A stretch of 6,256 bases of DNA from DATCLA01 sp036564195 (lineage in GTDB: Bacteria > Bacillota > UBA4882 > UBA8346). The stretch is taken from positions 1 through 6,256 of the forward strand of contig DATCLA010000117.1 of NCBI GenBank assembly GCA_036564195.1, read 5' to 3'. The notes beneath the pieces are model-generated. The model saw nothing but the letters and a program-made list of their open reading frames with translations. It ran no database searches and was not told the origin of the DNA. A program made the position numbers and the translations under genes. Shown here in pieces: positions 1 to 5,261 of this stretch; within the stretch, counting starts at the first letter, position 1, and every line of letters begins with the position of its first letter.

Positions 1-68
<68 letters not shown>

Positions 69-175
69 GTGTTTTTAAAAAAGGAATCACAAAATATTTA
101 GTTATTGCGTCGCAGCGAACCGGCTTTTACGAAAGCTTTTCTGCACTTCGCACCTACCGCCGCTTACTTCTTGTT

Positions 176-260
176 TGGTGGAGGGGGAAGGATTTGAACC
201 TTCGAAAGCGTTGCTAACAGATTTACGGTCTGCCCCCTTTGGCCACTCTGGAACCCCTCC
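176..260 (-). tRNA. tRNA-Tyr (GUA)
   Basis: This is a complete class II tRNA on the minus strand. It has acceptor GGAGGGG/CCCCTCC, discriminator A and an encoded CCA at 176-178. The anticodon stem is GCAGA/TCTGT around the loop CCGTAAA, giving anticodon GTA. There is a long variable arm, as expected for bacterial tRNA-Tyr, and T arm GAAGG/CCTTC. The T-arm region is identical over about 21 bases to that of the neighbouring tRNA-fMet. It is the first gene after the consensus promoter at 293-321, with a leader of roughly 25 bases. Confidence 0.96.
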
Positions 261-292
261 GCAATCACGGCCGTTTGCCGGACGCAAGTATG

Positions 293-321
293 ATTATAAT
301 ACAGAGCTTATGATGTGTCAA
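293..321 (-). promoter_or_regulatory. perfect-consensus sigma-A promoter of the tRNA operon
   Basis: On the minus strand TTGACA (316-321) and TATAAT (293-298) are both exact consensus and are separated by the optimal 17 bases. Transcription should start near base 286, about 25 bases before the 5' end of tRNA-Tyr. An AT-rich stretch lies just upstream of the -35 box and could act as an UP element. This is consistent with very strong expression of stable RNA. Confidence 0.92.
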
Positions 322-392
322 TATTTTTTTGATACCGTTTTTTACCAACATTTATTTTAAAATCATAAAGTCATTAAGCTCAAAACCGCCAA

Positions 393-404
393 CCGCTGCA
401 GCGG
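393..404. repeat. 12-base GC-rich palindrome between sigH and the tRNA promoter
   Basis: CCGCTGCAGCGG is a perfect palindrome. On the plus strand it is followed by CTTTTAT and on the minus strand by TTGGCGGTTTTG, so it could be a weak back-up terminator in either direction. The main sigH terminator lies just upstream in the minus direction. The role is uncertain. Confidence 0.35.
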
Positions 405-411
405 CTTTTAT

Positions 412-440
412 AAAAATAAAACCCAGGAGATAATCCCGGG
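412..440 (-). terminator. intrinsic terminator of sigH
   Basis: Starting 8 bases past the sigH stop codon, the minus strand reads CCCGGGA, a 5-base loop, then TCCTGGG: a 7-bp stem with one G-U pair. It is followed immediately by the U-rich tract TTTTATTTTT. This is a classic Rho-independent terminator and separates sigH from the tRNA operon. Confidence 0.88.
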
Positions 441-448
441 AAACCATG

Positions 449-1102
449 CTAAACGCCATTTTCTTCACGTTTTTCTAGGTAACGTTCGAGTTTGCGTTTC
501 ACTCGTTGCAAAGCATTATCAATTGACTTAACATGGCGGCGTAAATCTTTAGCAATCTCTTGGTAAGAGCGGCCGTCCAAATAAGACATTAAAACCTTCC
601 ATTCCAAATCGCTTAAAAACTCACCCATTTTGTTTTCAATATCAACAAATTCTTCTCTGCTAATTACCAGTTCTTCCGGATCGGATACTTTTGACCCGGA
701 TAAAACATCTAACAAGGTTCGGTCTGATTCTTCATCATAAATCGGTTTATTGAGTGAAATATAGGAATTCAACGGAATGTGTTTCTGACGAGTGGCTGTT
801 TTAATTGCAGTAATGATTTGCCTGGTGATACAAAGTTCGGCAAAAGCCCGAAATGAAGCCAGCTTATCGTTACGAAAATCACGAATTGCTTTATATAAGC
901 CAATCATTCCTTCCTGGATAATGTCTTCACGGTCAGCCCCGATTAAAAAATAGGAGCGTGCCTTAGCCCGGACAAAATTCTTATATTTATTGATTAAAAA
1001 CTCCTGCGCATTATCGTCACCCTGACGGGCGGCTTCAACAATTGTCTCATCCAGCATCTCATCATACATCTCTACGGTCTCTCTTTGTGGCTTTGCTCCC
1101 AA
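449..1102 (-). CDS. sigH: RNA polymerase sigma factor SigH (sigma-30 / Spo0H)
   Basis: This sigma-70-family factor directs RNA polymerase to transition-state, competence and early sporulation promoters in spore-forming Bacillota. The 217-residue product matches the family's usual length of about 218. Region 2 lies at about 36-106 and includes KNFVRAKARSYFLIGADRED, QEGMIGLYKAIRDF and the region 2.3-2.4 stretch ending TATRQKH. The EESDRTLLDVLSG stretch is at 124-136. Region 4 at about 162-210 contains the helix-turn-helix DGRSYQEIAKDLRRHVKSID. The start is TTG at 1100-1102, chosen because GGAGG (1111-1115) sits 8 bases upstream; no in-frame ATG further in has such a site. The gene is 157 bases after the M1-like gene, has its own promoter (1217-1246) and ends in a strong terminator. 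Identification is by recalled family motifs and is near certain. Confidence 0.97.
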   Translation of the reverse strand: MGAKPQRETVEMYDEMLDETIVEAARQGDDNAQEFLINKYKNFVRAKARSYFLIGADREDIIQEGMIGLYKAIRDFRNDKLASFRAFAELCITRQIITAIKTATRQKHIPLNSYISLNKPIYDEESDRTLLDVLSGSKVSDPEELVISREEFVDIENKMGEFLSDLEWKVLMSYLDGRSYQEIAKDLRRHVKSIDNALQRVKRKLERYLEKREENGV

Positions 1103-1216
1103 ATTCTTCGCCTCCGGCTGTTTTTTGATACTGGGGGTAATGTATTTAGTATTAGTTTCACTTAATAGTGATAAACTGCCTCTAACACCTGTCCGATAAC
1201 AATATTACATAAAAAT

Positions 1217-1246
1217 ATTATACAATAGTTTACATTTAACCGTCAA
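1217..1246 (-). promoter_or_regulatory. sigma-A-like promoter of sigH
   Basis: On the minus strand TTGACG (1241-1246) and TATAAT (1217-1222) are separated by 18 bases. Only one base of the two hexamers differs from consensus. It lies directly after the stop codon of the upstream M1-like gene and would give a 5' leader of roughly 110 bases. There is no terminator between the upstream gene and this promoter, so read-through from the mrnC-rlmB run may add to sigH expression. Confidence 0.82.
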
Positions 1247-1259
1247 GTAATGGATCAAA

Positions 1260-2933
1260 TCAGCGGATTTCCAATTCATTGTCAGTCAGATCCGTCTCTA
1301 AAATCATCGGCCGGGCATTAATTATTACCCGAAGGGGCCGATCCGGCAACACTTTTTGCATTTTAACATTTAACGCAGTTAAGCGCAAGGTTTCCCGATA
1401 AACTTTCTTTCTTGTAATAATCGCCAGATCAACCAGATTCGGCAGATACAACTGCCCAGTATTTGCAATGGTTAATGTTATTCTATAACGATCGCGAATC
1501 TTGATTAGTTCCCAATCCCGCAAGGCCAGGTTGTAAGTACCGGTTGAATAGACCCATTGTCGCAAAAAATCGACCAGCTCAACACCGAATAATTCCGCGC
1601 CCAACCGGGCAAAGTCATCTATTCCCACTGGCTTATGCCAGTTTTGTTTTACAAATTCTTCGACATACCAATCAAATCGCTCCTTGCCCAGCTGGGTACG
1701 GGCCATATGCAATACAAAAGCGCCTTTGGTATATAATAGTTCACGCTGCAGGTCAAAGGGGCCGATTTCCGCCAGCGACAGCTCCGCTACCTTGAAGTGG
1801 CGGAGATTGAGCAGTGTTTGACAGTATTGATTAAGCCACTTCCTTAACAGTTCATTCTCTTTTTGGCTATCTGCTCCGAATTCGGAAAATTCCACCGCCA
1901 ACAGCACGGAGTAATTTGCAAACCCCTCTACCAGCCACCAATCAGTCAAACGTTTGGGAATCACCTGATTACCCCACCAATAATGGGATAATTCATGGGC
2001 CAGGTTAAATAATAGATTTTTACGGGCTGCTTTGCTATAATTGGTCTGATAACGAAGAAAAATTAAGGTCCCGAAGGAAGTATCCTCCCAAACCGTGTCA
2101 CTAAAAACAATGGTAAGGTCAGCTAAATTACGTCCCCCATACTTTGTGTAATATAAATCGCTAAGCCATGCAGCGTTTTCAATTACTTTCTCCTGAATGG
2201 TTCGGTGTAATCCCGGTAAAAAAAACAAGCGGAAATGCCGTCCCTTAATAGTTCGCGCTAACATCTGATAATTACCGACTGAAATTCCAAATGCAGTAGT
2301 CGGCCGGAGTTGCACCCAGGTAAAACGTTTCAGCCGCTGGGACAGCTTCCTGACTTCCACCAGTTGACCGTTAGCAATTGCTGTATAAGCGGTGGGCACA
2401 TCCAAGCGAAAACTGGCGGTAACTAACTCCGGAAGAATGTTTTTCGGATACCAGTTAGCGCCCAGTTCAGCGATAACCCTCCGGCTGCGGGATTTATTCT
2501 CGATTGTATAGGTTAGTTCAAGCGCCAGGCGATCTCCTTTTTTGTACCAGAAAGGTAACTCAATCTGGAACAAACCTCCCTCCTGACTAACGTCTGCCGG
2601 ATAGGTGTTGATCTTCAGGTCGTTGATTTGCGCCCGGTACGCATTAGATAACACAAAATAGATCATCCGGGTACTGCGGGCGGTAACTACCAGGTTGGCT
2701 TGGAGATTAATCGTCAGCCGAGATGGTTGCACTGTAATGTGAAAATTATAATTCAAATACCGAACTGAAGTCCGATTCACCAAAAATTCCACATCCGGAT
2801 GGGCCACATCCCGATCTACTCGCCCCACTACCAAGCTGAAAAGAAAAAAAATCCCCATCAGCAAAGGAATTTTTAAGCGCAGCATAGTAACTAGAGTGCC
2901 AAGACGGATTGTCACTAAACGGACTGCATTCAT
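1260..2933 (-). CDS. membrane-anchored M1-type zinc metallopeptidase, atypical
   Basis: The 557-residue protein is probably an extracytoplasmic peptidase. A hydrophobic segment at about 22-37 after basic residues looks like an uncleaved signal anchor, since no clear AxA site follows. Residues about 60-230 fit the N-terminal beta domain of M1 peptidases. The zinc site is HELSH (313-317) with Glu336, exactly the HExxH-x18-E spacing of the gluzincin/M1 family, followed by the usual WW and EGFANY context. Tyr401 in YTKGAFVLHM matches the catalytic tyrosine. The C-terminal part (about 475-545) looks like a beta-sandwich. The GxMEN exopeptidase motif is not recognisable; the expected place reads WEDTSFGTLIFL (282-293). 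The ATG overlaps the rlmB stop by 4 bases (ATGA), implying translational coupling; Met17 is an alternative start. Substrate unknown. Confidence 0.85.
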   Translation of the reverse strand: MNAVRLVTIRLGTLVTMLRLKIPLLMGIFFLFSLVVGRVDRDVAHPDVEFLVNRTSVRYLNYNFHITVQPSRLTINLQANLVVTARSTRMIYFVLSNAYRAQINDLKINTYPADVSQEGGLFQIELPFWYKKGDRLALELTYTIENKSRSRRVIAELGANWYPKNILPELVTASFRLDVPTAYTAIANGQLVEVRKLSQRLKRFTWVQLRPTTAFGISVGNYQMLARTIKGRHFRLFFLPGLHRTIQEKVIENAAWLSDLYYTKYGGRNLADLTIVFSDTVWEDTSFGTLIFLRYQTNYSKAARKNLLFNLAHELSHYWWGNQVIPKRLTDWWLVEGFANYSVLLAVEFSEFGADSQKENELLRKWLNQYCQTLLNLRHFKVAELSLAEIGPFDLQRELLYTKGAFVLHMARTQLGKERFDWYVEEFVKQNWHKPVGIDDFARLGAELFGVELVDFLRQWVYSTGTYNLALRDWELIKIRDRYRITLTIANTGQLYLPNLVDLAIITRKKVYRETLRLTALNVKMQKVLPDRPLRVIINARPMILETDLTDNELEIR

Positions 2934-3673
2934 TGGAACCCCATAACCCGTTGCCGGCGAATTTCATACAGGATAATCCCGGTAGCCACCGCAACATTCA
3001 ATGAATTCAGCTGACCCCACATGGGTAAGCGGATTAACTGGTCGCAATGCTGGGCGACTAGGCGGGAGAGGCCTTTGCCTTCGCCACCCATTACCAATCC
3101 GAGCGGTCCTTTAAGATCAGCCTCGTGAAACCGGATAGCACCGTTCACATCGGCACCGCTAAACCATAAACCGGCCGTTTTCAATTCTTCAATGGTACGG
3201 GTCAGATTAGTTACCCGTGCCACCGGAACATATTCAATCGCTCCGGCGGAAGCCCGGCTGACGGCAGTACTCAAACCGACGGACCGCCGTTGCGGGAGAA
3301 TAATCCCATGAACACCGGCAGCCTCAGCTGTCCGAATGATTGAACCCAAATTTTGCGGATCTTCCACTCCGTCCAGCATCAGTACTAACGGCGGTTCATT
3401 TTTCCTGGCAGCCCGCTGCAAAATTGCCTCCACTGTCGCATATTGATAACTGGCGGCATGAGCAATGACACCCTGATGGTTCCGGGTGGTTGCCATTTTA
3501 TCCAAGACCAGGTTTTCTACAAAACTTACCGGAATATTCTTCCGTTGGGCTAAGTCAATGATATTCTGCAGCGTACCCGGCCGTTCACCCTTTGAAACGA
3601 AAAGCTTATTGATTTCGTGTCCGGATCGTAAAGCCTCCAGTACCGGATTTCTGCCTTCAATTTGTTCGCTCAT
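2930..3673 (-). CDS. rlmB: 23S rRNA (guanosine-2'-O-)-methyltransferase RlmB, TrmH/SpoU family
   Basis: This SAM-dependent SPOUT enzyme should methylate the 2'-OH of a conserved guanosine in domain V of 23S rRNA (Gm2251 in E. coli numbering). The N-terminal substrate-binding domain begins IEGRNPVLEAL (5-15). The knotted catalytic domain carries motif 1 DGVEDPQNLGSIIRTAEAAG (101-120, with Asn108 and Arg114), motif 2 VMGGEGKGL (194-202) and motif 3 RLPMWGQLNSLNVAVATG (215-232). The length of 247 residues is normal. The ATG at 3671-3673 follows AGGAG (3679-3683) at 5 bases. It is 137 bases after thyX and overlaps the M1-like gene by 4 bases. The position between mrnC/thyX and sigH matches the conserved Bacillota order (yacO locus). 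The family is certain; the exact target base is inferred from homologues. Confidence 0.96.
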   Translation of the reverse strand: MSEQIEGRNPVLEALRSGHEINKLFVSKGERPGTLQNIIDLAQRKNIPVSFVENLVLDKMATTRNHQGVIAHAASYQYATVEAILQRAARKNEPPLVLMLDGVEDPQNLGSIIRTAEAAGVHGIILPQRRSVGLSTAVSRASAGAIEYVPVARVTNLTRTIEELKTAGLWFSGADVNGAIRFHEADLKGPLGLVMGGEGKGLSRLVAQHCDQLIRLPMWGQLNSLNVAVATGIILYEIRRQRVMGFQ

Positions 3674-3690
3674 GATTACTCCTATTTTTA

Positions 3691-3760
3691 GCGTTCGTTA
3701 CTCGGTGCCGTTGCCTGTAGTTGGTCACCGGTATTCTGGTATCCGTTATATAGGTTACTG
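3691..3760. repeat. degenerate short-unit repetitive spacer between thyX and rlmB
   Basis: The spacer reads as irregular units beginning GTT or GGT every 6-10 bases (for example GTTACTC, GGTGCC, GTTGCC, GGTATTC at 3730 and GGTATCC at 3738, then GTTATATA and GGTTACTG). I found no convincing terminator or promoter in it. The pattern is visible, but it may be decayed sequence. Confidence 0.3.
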
Positions 3761-3810
3761 CTTAATCCTCATTATTAACCGTTCTTTTATTGCCCCCATA
3801 CCCCTAACAA

Positions 3811-4515
3811 TCAGGCTTCACCGTTATATTTCTCTTTAAGCATTTCCAAAGATGCTGCTTTACCGCAGCTCATTTTCCCTTCTCGGCAATAACCCCATGT
3901 TTCGCAGGAGGGACCGGACAGTTTAAAAAGCAGCGGGGCAACTTCCCGGACCAACCTCCGCATTTCCAGGGCCAGTTCACGAATCTCCCATTGAGCCCGC
4001 GTACAAGTGCGAATTTCGAAAAAATGCAACAGGCTTCGGGCATTAAAGGTGGTAATAATTTTAGTTTCACAGGCATTAGGCAGGACAAACCGGGCATCCT
4101 CTGCCGGAATGCCCGCTTCAAGCAACCGGCGGTATGCCGTGGCGATTTGGTCCATTGTTGCCGCAAAAATTCCGGCAGCGGCCGGGTTCTTGGCGATACT
4201 CGGCGGAGTGATTACTTCAAAATTGCCAAGCTGTACATAGCGCTGTGACTGTTGGGAATAGGAGGCAATCCTGTGGCGTACCAACTGGTGGGTTAAGGCC
4301 CGGCTGACACCTTCGATTCCAAAAGTAAAGCTGCAGTGTTCCAGGGGCGACTCATGACCGCTTGCTTGCAACTGTCTCAGTAGTCTGCTTACTTGTTCGG
4401 GGCTGATCTTTTCCAAAATTTCTTCCACCCCTACCGCTGAATAGCATAACCGGGCAGCGGCCGCTACCAACCGATCCGGTTCTGGGGTATAACTTAACAG
4501 TTTAACTTTTAACAT
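3811..4515 (-). CDS. thyX: flavin-dependent thymidylate synthase ThyX
   Basis: ThyX makes dTMP from dUMP in the cytoplasm using methylenetetrahydrofolate, FAD and NADPH. It usually replaces ThyA, but whether ThyA is absent cannot be told from this window. The family signature is at 80-92: RHRIASYSQQSQR, fitting RHRxxSxxxxSxR, with Ser87 where many members have Asn. Other family segments are ESPLEH (55-60), LPNACETKI (145-153) and NARSLLHFFEIR...AQWEIREL (158-181). The 234 residues are within the normal range. The C-terminal tail holds Cys204, Cys210 and Cys217 in a C-x5-C-x6-C pattern. The ATG at 4513-4515 is 1 base after the mrnC stop, and its Shine-Dalgarno GGAGG lies inside the end of mrnC, so the two are co-transcribed and probably coupled. 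The order mrnC-thyX-rlmB is common in Clostridia. Confidence 0.97.
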   Translation of the reverse strand: MLKVKLLSYTPEPDRLVAAAARLCYSAVGVEEILEKISPEQVSRLLRQLQASGHESPLEHCSFTFGIEGVSRALTHQLVRHRIASYSQQSQRYVQLGNFEVITPPSIAKNPAAAGIFAATMDQIATAYRRLLEAGIPAEDARFVLPNACETKIITTFNARSLLHFFEIRTCTRAQWEIRELALEMRRLVREVAPLLFKLSGPSCETWGYCREGKMSCGKAASLEMLKEKYNGEA

Positions 4516-4516
4516 C

Positions 4517-4930
4517 TCACCGTTCCTCCATAAACTCTAGCACTTGTTGTAATATTTCGGCCAACCGTCCCTGACGACCGCATAAGTATAAGTAACCGAT
4601 TAAGGCCTCAAAGGCCGTACTATACCGGTAGGTAATGGGGTCGCTTGCCGTCGGAACGTGGCCGCTTTTGACGTTGCGGCCCCGTCGTAAAATATCCAGT
4701 TCTTCTTGGCTCAAATAAGGTTCGAGTTTGGCGGTGAGCTCTGCCTGGAAGGAAGCGCGCACTCGTTTAACCGCCTGTTTATGCAATACTTGAGTTTTAG
4801 CCGGGCCAACTGTTACCAAATGACTCCGGACAAATAATTCATAGACCGCATCACCGATATAAGCCCAAACAGCCGGAGAATATTCGTTCGGATTAATTTC
4901 CGGCATATTAAAATAATTAGCTTCCGTCAT
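4517..4930 (-). CDS. mrnC: mini-ribonuclease III (MrnC)
   Basis: This is an RNase III-type catalytic domain without the double-stranded RNA-binding domain. In Bacillus subtilis it trims both ends of 23S rRNA precursor as a dimer. The 137 residues match the family size. The first catalytic segment is AYIGDAVYELFVR (23-35) with Asp27. The second is YRYSTAFEALIGYLYL (101-116) with Glu108. Between them lies RRGRNVKSGHVP (82-93), typical of MrnC. The ATG at 4928-4930 is preceded by AGGCGG, a one-mismatch Shine-Dalgarno; Met9 lacks one. It leads the mrnC-thyX-rlmB run. In most relatives cysS lies directly upstream, but here there is a 331-base gap and then an MscS gene. A 46-codon ORF ends in a 4-base overlap with its start. 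Confidence 0.96.
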   Translation of the reverse strand: MTEANYFNMPEINPNEYSPAVWAYIGDAVYELFVRSHLVTVGPAKTQVLHKQAVKRVRASFQAELTAKLEPYLSQEELDILRRGRNVKSGHVPTASDPITYRYSTAFEALIGYLYLCGRQGRLAEILQQVLEFMEER

Positions 4931-5067
4931 ATCTTACCGCCTAATAAATTTAACCTAACAATGATTTCGCGTTTTACTCCACTGTTTCCTGCTTCGAAAA
5001 ATTGCCTTTTGACTCCCCTCAGGTGTTTACTTTCTCCCCATAAGCTGGAGTAACTATCAGCAGGCAT
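4927..5067 (-). CDS. possible 46-residue ORF overlapping the mrnC start (unproven)
   Basis: An uninterrupted frame begins at ATG (5065-5067), starting MPADSYSSLWG and ending LNLLGGKI. It stops at TGA inside the mrnC start, giving an ATGA overlap as used in translational coupling. Against it: no Shine-Dalgarno is visible (AAAAGCTGCA precedes the ATG), the product is not a family I recognise, and it lies just after a U tract. It may instead be a non-coding leader that happens to lack stops. Confidence 0.22.
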   Translation of the reverse strand: MPADSYSSLWGESKHLRGVKRQFFEAGNSGVKREIIVRLNLLGGKI

Positions 5068-5080
5068 TGCAGCTTTTGTT

Positions 5081-5122
5081 AAAAAAAGAGCCGCTGAAGT
5101 TTATTTTATACAAGCTTCACGC
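5081..5122 (-). terminator. candidate intrinsic terminator or attenuator upstream of mrnC
   Basis: On the minus strand TGAAG (5115-5119) pairs with CTTCA (5095-5099). The stem can be extended inward by TT/AA past one mismatch. A GC-rich stretch GCGGCTC follows and then seven T residues (5081-5087). The stem is imperfect, so this is moderate evidence. It cannot belong to mscS, which already has a terminator about 120 bases earlier. It would therefore end a short transcript or attenuate one leading into mrnC. Confidence 0.45.
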
Positions 5123-5131
5123 TTTTACCAA
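5103..5131 (-). promoter_or_regulatory. candidate promoter of the mrnC-thyX-rlmB run
   Basis: On the minus strand TTGGTA (5126-5131) and TAAAAT (5103-5108) are 17 bases apart, with two and one mismatches to the sigma-A consensus. The start would fall near 5096, about 165 bases before the mrnC ATG. It overlaps the terminator-like hairpin, so the two readings compete. Confidence 0.4.
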
Positions 5132-5202
5132 CCTTTGATCTTTCCAATTTGTGCTCCTTTCCTCCAAAATTCTTTTAGCTTAGGACCAACTTTTGGTCCC
5201 AT
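5125..5202 (-). CDS. possible 25-residue cationic peptide ORF (unproven)
   Basis: The ATG at 5200-5202 opens a frame of 25 codons that starts MGPKVGPKLKEFW and ends GKIKGW, with seven Lys/Arg against one Glu. The stop codon lies 2 bases before the terminator-like structure at 5081-5122, and the mscS terminator lies 38 bases before the ATG, so it would form a self-contained unit. Against it: the only upstream Shine-Dalgarno-like sequence (GGAAGG) is about 2 bases from the ATG, which is too close. The open frame also continues 9 codons upstream of the ATG. It could be a remnant or chance. Confidence 0.2.
   Translation of the reverse strand: MGPKVGPKLKEFWRKGAQIGKIKGW
5183..5199. repeat. 17-base perfect inverted repeat (7-bp arms, 3-base loop)
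   Basis: GGACCAA (5183-5189) and TTGGTCC (5193-5199) are exact reverse complements around a 3-base loop. No T tract follows on either strand, so it is not a standard terminator. It could be an operator or a short RNA hairpin in the leader upstream of mrnC. Confidence 0.6.
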
Positions 5203-5240
5203 TCCCTTCCGCAGCAGGGTAGCAGAAAATCAATTAGAAT

Positions 5241-5261
5241 AAAAAAACCGGTGTTATCCGG
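5241..5261 (-). terminator. intrinsic terminator of the mscS-family gene
   Basis: Immediately beside the mscS stop codon (its TAG ends at 5262), the minus strand reads CCGG, a 6-base loop, CCGG, then seven T residues (5241-5247). The stem is only 4 bp but all G:C, and the T tract is strong. Confidence 0.7.

Larger units (their letters stand above)
4931..5261. other. 331-base gap between mscS and mrnC without a confirmed gene
   Basis: In transcription order on the minus strand it holds the mscS terminator (5241-5261), a perfect 7-bp hairpin (5183-5199), a purine-rich Shine-Dalgarno-like tract GGAGGAAAGGAG (5154-5165), and a promoter-like element (5103-5131). This promoter-like element overlaps a terminator-like hairpin with a T7 tract (5081-5122). 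Two small ORFs of low certainty follow the same strand. The segment at about 4955-4998, with GCAGGA followed by CGAA, is unexplained. The region must supply the 5' end of the mrnC transcript unless reading passes through from mscS. Confidence 0.6.

Noticed and set aside
123..136. Small hairpin GCTTT/AAAGC between the two tRNAs as a terminator
   Set aside because: Only 5 bp, A/T-rich and with no T tract directly after it; more likely part of a processed spacer.
3486..3839. Plus-strand open frame of 117 codons across the rlmB start and spacer
   Set aside because: It is largely antisense to the well-supported rlmB reading frame, has no ribosome site, and its translation matches no family I recognise.
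3870..4248. Overlapping open frames on both strands inside thyX
   Set aside because: They are shadows of a clear thyX frame with all conserved motifs; none shows its own start signals.
5106..5147. 13-residue ORF starting at TTG with a very good Shine-Dalgarno (GGAGGAAAGGAG)
   Set aside because: Too short to support as a gene; the purine-rich tract also lies inside the 25-codon frame and may be chance. Mentioned only as part of the gap.
5081..5240. T-box riboswitch, because GGTTGGTAAAAGCG resembles a decayed T-box sequence followed by a terminator
   Set aside because: The core TGGNACCGCG is not present, no AGTA/specifier-loop Stem I can be drawn in the available bases, and mrnC is not itself an aminoacyl-tRNA synthetase or amino-acid gene.
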